From: Patescibacteria group bacterium
Lineage (GTDB): Bacteria > Patescibacteria > Microgenomatia > Daviesbacterales > UBA10151
Reading direction: 5' to 3'
DNA: 9,483 nucleotides
Assembly: GCA_023380995.1 (NCBI GenBank)
Contig: JAMCTD010000082.1
Location: 1-9,483 of the forward strand
This document shows, piece by piece, positions 6,304 through 9,483 of the stretch. The notes under the pieces were generated by a model. It saw only the letters and a list, made by a program, of their open reading frames with translations. It had not been told where the DNA came from and made no database searches. Within the stretch, counting starts at the first letter, position 1; every line of letters begins with the position of its first letter. Position numbers and translations under genes: made by a program.

Positions 6304-8769
6304 TTAAACTACGATGTTTATTACCTTGCCCTGAACATACACAATTTTTTTCACAGGCTTTTCTGCCAAAAATTTCTGGATTTTTTTGCTTTCCAGAGCC
6401 ATTTTTTCTACTACCTCTTTATTACCTACCATATCTTTTTGTATCATCAAAACATCCCGTACTTTACCATTGATTTGAGCAGCAACTACAAACTCTGTTT
6501 CCTGCAAATACTGGTTATCAAACTTTGGCCAAGACTGCTGATGAATGGAGGAGTTATCAGCTTTCAGACTTGTTTTGTCTGACGACTGAGGGCTGATAGC
6601 TGACGACATTAACATCTGCCACAATTCCTCTGTAATGTGCGGAGCAAATGGAGCCAGGATAATTAGGAACTTCTTCTTTTGCTCTAAAGTCAAAAGCTTG
6701 TGATAACTTAAGTTAATAAACTCCATCATTGAAGCTATCGGGGTGTTAAATTTCATGCTTTCAATATCACGGCCAACCTTTGCACTGAGTTTATTAAGGG
6801 CAACCTCTATTTTATTATCAACAAGCGCGGTATTCTCCTTATTCATAACCTCCCAAACCCGGGTTAGGAATTTATAAACACCATTTATACTGGCCGGATC
6901 CCAAGAGATCGTATTTTCAAATGGCCCCATAAATCCTTCGTAAAGACGCAAGGCGTCTGCTCCGTATTCATCAATTATTTGATTTGGGGTTACCACATTA
7001 CCCAATGATTTGCTCATTTTACGACCGTCAGAAGCTAAAACTAAACCAACACCGGAAAGTTTCCAAAAAGGCTCAGATGTGGATACAGCGCCTATTTCAT
7101 ATAGAACTTTATGCCAGAAACGCGAGTAAAGGAGGTGAAGCACTGCATGCTCTGCTCCGCCAATATACCAATCAACCGGCATCCAATACTTTTCTTTTTC
7201 TTTATCGACTAACGCCTTATCATTTTTAGGATCAATAAAGCGCAGGTAATACCAACAAGAACCTGCCCACTGAGGCATGGTATTAGTTTCCCTCTTGGCC
7301 GGGCCACCGCATTTTGGACAAGTTGTGTTAACCCAATCCAAAATTGCAGCCAGAGGCGACTCTCCGGTTCCGGTAGGCTCATATTTTTCAACATCAGGCA
7401 ATTTTAAAGGTAACTGATCTTCCGGTATGGCAACTACGCCACACTTCCTGCAATGCACTAGTGGAATAGGCTCTCCCCAATACCTTTGCCTGGAAAAAAT
7501 CCAGTCACGAAGATGATACACAGTAACCCTTTTTCCCCATCCCTTTTCTTCTAAATAATCCATTATTTTGGTTGCTGCTTTGTGAATATCCATCCCATCC
7601 AGAAACTGCGAATTAACCATAACCCCTTCTTCCTCTTGCACTTGCTGGGCTCTGGCAATAACAGATGTATCGTTGTCTCTACCAGTAACTACCCTGATAA
7701 TCGGCAGGTTAAACTCTTTAGCAAATTCAAAGTCGCGGATATCGTGACCAGGTACGCCTACCACTGCTCCTGTCCCCACATTACCTAATACAAAATCGCT
7801 CACCCAGATAGGAAGCTCTTTGCCATTTAAGTTGTTAAGTGCGTAACTCCCGGTAAAAACTCCTGTTTTAGCTCTTCCCTGGGCAATTCTTTCTTCTTCA
7901 GAACGGTTAGTGGTTTTAGCAATATAGTCCTTAACCTCATCTGAATGCTCTTTTTGGGTGATTTTGGTTATAAGAGGATGCTCGGGGCCAATTACTATGA
8001 AAGTTGCCCCAAAATTGGTATCAGGCCTGGTTGTAAAACAAACCACCTCTTCCTTGCTATCTTTTACTTTATAGGTGATATTTATCCCCTCTTTTCTGCC
8101 AATCCAATTAATCTGCATATCCTTAATTGATCTGGGCCAATCTAAATGCTGCACCCCTTCCAGCAACTGATCTGCGTACTCAGTAATCTTTAAAATCCAC
8201 TGCCTTACTAATTTCTTCTCAGTTTGGGTCCCGCAACGGTCGCATTTACCATTAACAACTTCCTCGTTAGCCAAGCCTGTTTTATCTTTGGGACACCAAT
8301 TTATGGCCGCTTCGTCTTCATAAGCCAGGTCTTTTTCAAAAAGCTTCAAAAAAATCCATTGAGTCCATTTATAATAGTTTGGATCGGTTGTATTAATCTC
8401 CCTGTCCCAATCGTAGGAAAAACCTGTAATTTTCATTTGCTGACGGATGGTGTTGATATTGTTTGCTGTAGTAATAGCAGGGTGTACACTAGTTTTGATG
8501 GCATAGTTTTCGGCAGGCAAACCAAAAGCATCCCAACCCATTGGATGCAAAACATTAAATCCCTTCATCCGGAAGTAACGGGCTAAAATATCAGAGGAGG
8601 TATATATTTTAAAATGACCTACATGCAAGCCATCACCTGAAGGATACGGAAACATGTCCAGAATATATTTTTTAGACTTAGGTGAACTATCAGGAGTCTT
8701 ATAAATTCCACTCTCCTCCCATTTTTTCTGCCACTTAGGCTCAATTGCGCTTGGAATGTATTTCTTCAT
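6304..8769 (-). CDS. leuS: Leucyl-tRNA synthetase
   Basis: Class I synthetase that charges tRNA-Leu with leucine in the cytoplasm and edits mischarged tRNA. The 821-residue length is normal for bacterial LeuS. Seen in order: the catalytic start with PYPSGDGLHVGH (42-52, the HIGH-type motif is HVGH); a zinc-type knuckle with CPKD...CDRCG (159-179); the CP1 editing domain with TTRPDT (246-251) and VGVPGHDIRDFEF (338-348); a second Cys cluster CRKCG...CPKCGG (440-489); DWYIGGAEHAVLHLLYSRF; KMSKS (584-588); and the anticodon-binding and C-terminal domains. The editing Asp of HDxRD is kept, but the usual AVPAHD is GVPGHD. Residues 722-740 are a Ser-rich insertion encoded by heptanucleotide repeats. 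The ATG at 8769 has no Shine-Dalgarno; a good promoter lies so close that the mRNA may be nearly leaderless. It is the first gene of the minus-strand block and is probably transcribed separately from the fibre group. Confidence 0.98.
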   Translation of the reverse strand: MKKYIPSAIEPKWQKKWEESGIYKTPDSSPKSKKYILDMFPYPSGDGLHVGHFKIYTSSDILARYFRMKGFNVLHPMGWDAFGLPAENYAIKTSVHPAITTANNINTIRQQMKITGFSYDWDREINTTDPNYYKWTQWIFLKLFEKDLAYEDEAAINWCPKDKTGLANEEVVNGKCDRCGTQTEKKLVRQWILKITEYADQLLEGVQHLDWPRSIKDMQINWIGRKEGINITYKVKDSKEEVVCFTTRPDTNFGATFIVIGPEHPLITKITQKEHSDEVKDYIAKTTNRSEEERIAQGRAKTGVFTGSYALNNLNGKELPIWVSDFVLGNVGTGAVVGVPGHDIRDFEFAKEFNLPIIRVVTGRDNDTSVIARAQQVQEEEGVMVNSQFLDGMDIHKAATKIMDYLEEKGWGKRVTVYHLRDWIFSRQRYWGEPIPLVHCRKCGVVAIPEDQLPLKLPDVEKYEPTGTGESPLAAILDWVNTTCPKCGGPAKRETNTMPQWAGSCWYYLRFIDPKNDKALVDKEKEKYWMPVDWYIGGAEHAVLHLLYSRFWHKVLYEIGAVSTSEPFWKLSGVGLVLASDGRKMSKSLGNVVTPNQIIDEYGADALRLYEGFMGPFENTISWDPASINGVYKFLTRVWEVMNKENTALVDNKIEVALNKLSAKVGRDIESMKFNTPIASMMEFINLSYHKLLTLEQKKKFLIILAPFAPHITEELWQMLMSSAISPQSSDKTSLKADNSSIHQQSWPKFDNQYLQETEFVVAAQINGKVRDVLMIQKDMVGNKEVVEKMALESKKIQKFLAEKPVKKIVYVQGKVINIVV
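6553..6607. repeat. Heptanucleotide repeats and hairpin inside leuS
   Basis: On the plus strand, four period-7 units run from 6579 to 6606: ctgacga, ctgaggg, ctgatag, ctgacga. Just to the left, 6553-6567 carries similar units in inverse orientation and is a 12-of-15 reverse complement of 6586-6600, so the whole can fold back. It encodes the LeuS insertion SAISPQSSDKTSLKADN. Similar heptads (ctgataa, ctgaatt) lie at 8789-8802. Confidence 0.7.
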
Positions 8770-8778
8770 AGTATTTGG

Positions 8779-8807
8779 ATTGTATCATCTGATAACTGAA
8801 TTGTCAT
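8779..8807 (-). promoter_or_regulatory. leuS promoter
   Basis: On the minus strand there is a -35 ATGACA (8807-8802, 5 of 6), a 17-base spacer and a -10 TACAAT (8784-8779, 5 of 6). The -10 ends 9 bases before the ATG, so the predicted start of transcription is within a few bases of the start codon and leaves no room for a Shine-Dalgarno. Copy B begins just upstream. Confidence 0.65.
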
Positions 8808-8819
8808 TTCAACCCACGA

Positions 8820-8960
8820 GCGAAGCCACAAGCAATCAAAGCAATTGATGCAGTTGAGCTTTCTTAGACTAAATGAATTAAATATCCGGCTTGGTGCTCA
8901 ACAAATCCATAGCAAGCAGGTTTATACAGTGCGAGCAGTGCTTTGTGCTGTGGCAAGCGC
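8820..8960. repeat. Palindromic dispersed repeat element, copy B
   Basis: Related to the element at 1713-1863. The left arm has gcg (8820-8822), gcca (8825-8828), agca (8831-8834) and aaagca (8838-8843). These pair in order with cgc (8958-8960), tggc (8951-8954), tgct (8946-8949) and tgcttt (8939-8944). Shared unpaired or edge words with copy A include gcgaag, aaagcaat and gagc.gtgctttg. The interior is unrelated to copy A except that it also contains an internal hairpin, gttgagc/gctcaac at 8853-8859/8896-8902. A tandem cgcgtat doublet (8958-8971) overlaps the right edge. It lies directly upstream of the leuS promoter. Confidence 0.6.
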
Positions 8961-9118
8961 GTATCGCGTATACCAAAAATCATTTTTCATATATTCTTTT
9001 CACAAGCTAAATGGAATTTATCTCTATTTCAAATGATATAGTTTATAGCTATTCTGATCTATCCCATATCCTAAACCCTATCCTTTATACCCTAATTTAT
9101 GGCTATGCGGTAATTATC

Positions 9119-9148
9119 TTGATATATTTTGATATAAAATATTATATT
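9119..9148 (+). promoter_or_regulatory. Possible promoter of the short RNA upstream of the terminator
   Basis: TTGATA at 9119-9124 (-35, 5 of 6), an 18-base spacer and TATATT at 9143-9148 (-10, 5 of 6). Transcription would start near 9155 and run into the terminator at 9185-9222. The surroundings are very AT-rich, so chance matches are likely. Confidence 0.4.
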
Positions 9149-9154
9149 GCCAAT

Positions 9155-9224
9155 ATATCATTTTTATGATAGAGTAACTTTAGCAAAAAGAGAGGCGGAA
9201 ACAGACGGCTGCCTCTTTTTTTGT
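9155..9224 (+). ncRNA. Candidate short two-hairpin RNA or attenuated leader
   Basis: About 70 bases between a plausible promoter and a strong terminator, with no open frame of note (the only ATG is followed by a stop two codons later). It has a small hairpin tatcat-tttt-atgata (9156-9171), a short linker, and the 14-pair terminator hairpin. No annotated gene precedes this terminator on the plus strand, so something short should end here. It resembles no RNA family I know. It could be a small RNA, or an attenuator if the downstream gene is also read from this promoter. Confidence 0.35.
9185..9222 (+). terminator. Strong intrinsic terminator, probably bidirectional
   Basis: Arms 9185-9198 and 9209-9222 pair over 14 positions: an A/T section, a GC core agaggc/gcctct and two G-U pairs, with loop aaacagacgg. 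A run of seven T follows the core on the plus strand. The A-run on the left gives a T-run on the minus strand too. It insulates leuS from the plus-strand gene that starts at 9287. Confidence 0.85.
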
Positions 9225-9251
9225 GCCTTCTCTACTAAACTCCCTCTTGTT

Positions 9252-9280
9252 TTGACCTTTACAAAAGTATGTTGTATTGT
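9252..9280 (+). promoter_or_regulatory. Promoter of the secreted-protein gene
   Basis: TTGACC at 9252-9257 (5 of 6 to the -35 consensus), a 17-base spacer and TATTGT at 9275-9280 (4 of 6). The ATG begins 7 bases after the -10, exactly where transcription should start, so the mRNA would be leaderless. No Shine-Dalgarno is seen. Confidence 0.6.
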
Positions 9281-9286
9281 GTAATT

Positions 9287-9483
9287 ATGGTTAGATCTTT
9301 CCTAATCCGAACAATACTATATTTAACCCTATTTACCCTTTACGCTGTACCCTTTACGCTGTACCCTTCCTTTACACACGCTCAAAGTGAGGGAATTGAA
9401 GTTACCTCTGTTTATGAAGTAACAGACACAGATGCTGTCCAGGGAGACATATTAAAAGTGACTGACAAAGGTCTTGTCCTTTG
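9287..9483 (+). CDS. Secreted protein of unknown function, N-terminus only (cut by window edge)
   Basis: I translated this by hand: 65 codons from ATG at 9287, open to the window end. Residues 1-31 form a signal peptide: a basic start (MVRSFLIR), a hydrophobic core (TILYLTLFTLYAVPFTLY) and a likely cut after THA before QSEG. The mature part begins EGIEVTSVYEVTDTDAVQGDILKVTDKGLVL. Its GDI(L)..TDKG pattern recalls the DVAEVY...VGVGEIVALN stretch of the fibre protein at 2959-5760, so it may belong to the same broad class of surface proteins; this is an inference from a short segment. The signal peptide is built partly on a 14-base tandem repeat. No other identity can be given. Confidence 0.75.
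   Translation, partial: MVRSFLIRTILYLTLFTLYAVPFTLYPSFTHAQSEGIEVTSVYEVTDTDAVQGDILKVTDKGLVL
9334..9368 (+). repeat. 14-base tandem repeat in the signal-peptide coding region
   Basis: Unit taccctttacgctg is present twice exactly (9334-9347, 9348-9361), with a partial third copy to 9368. Because 14 is not a multiple of 3, the two copies are read in different frames (FTLYAV, then PFTLYPS), and both give hydrophobic peptide. Gain or loss of one unit would shift the frame. Confidence 0.85.

Larger units (their letters stand above)
8770..9286. other. 517-base divergent gap between leuS and the secreted-protein gene
   Basis: No protein gene is supported. From left to right it holds the leuS promoter, palindromic repeat copy B, an AT-rich stretch with CCCTA-type words (9068-9100), a promoter and short two-hairpin RNA candidate, a strong terminator, and the promoter of the plus-strand gene. 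Open frames across copy B lack an initiation signal and end inside the repeat. Confidence 0.6.

Noticed and set aside
6285..6310. Possible terminator just after leuS (aactgccaggctgggggtt)
   Set aside because: The arms can pair only with mismatches and almost no loop, and on the minus strand the wobble pairs are lost.
8845..9036. A 63-codon plus-strand frame over copy B
   Set aside because: It begins inside a palindromic repeat without an initiation signal and has no recognisable protein features.
1..9483. CRISPR array, insertion sequence, prophage or replication origin
   Set aside because: No regularly spaced direct repeats, no transposase or integrase frame, and no DnaA-box cluster was seen. 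The fibre repeats alone do not make a prophage, since no phage genes accompany them.

Overview
The window looks like chromosome from a small-genome, AT-rich bacterium, most likely of the Candidate Phyla Radiation (Patescibacteria, Microgenomates-like). This placement rests on gene style and cannot be proved without a search. The signs are a ComEC reduced to its membrane core, a separate ComEA with an SLBB domain, a large surface-fibre protein with GNVGIG-type repeats, and start codons that sit almost on top of their -10 boxes. ComEA ends in TGA exactly where its family ends, so TGA is a stop here. This argues against the TGA=Gly code of Gracilibacteria and Absconditabacteria.

Layout: everything from 1 to 8769 is on the minus strand. 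In the direction of transcription the order is leuS (8769-6304); a 543-base AT-rich gap with a promoter; a 933-residue protein joining two MerR-type DNA-binding domains, one membrane helix and a long fibre ectodomain (5760-2959); a small HExxH metallopeptidase-like protein (2956-2498); comEA (2497-1907); a 208-base gap filled by a palindromic repeat element (copy A); comEC (1698-718); and the 5' third of argS (608-1, cut by the window edge). To the right of leuS lie a second diverged copy of the palindromic element (copy B), a possible short two-hairpin RNA ending in a strong terminator, and the start of a plus-strand secreted protein (9287-9483, cut by the window edge).

How the genes may work together: the fibre protein, peptidase and comEA are packed 0-2 bases apart and are probably one transcript, perhaps continuing into comEC. 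ComEA and ComEC are the DNA receptor and inner-membrane channel of natural transformation. The fibre protein with cytoplasmic DNA-binding heads at the top of this cluster is the most unusual object here: it could be a membrane-tethered regulator that senses the cell surface, or a surface fibre tied to DNA. leuS and argS are housekeeping genes. The window is also rich in small repeats: the two palindromic elements, heptanucleotide repeats inside leuS, a tetranucleotide run inside the fibre gene and a frame-shifting 14-base duplication in a signal peptide. The first 28 bases are a near-perfect reverse complement of 220-247, which suggests the left edge is a fold-back artefact rather than true sequence.
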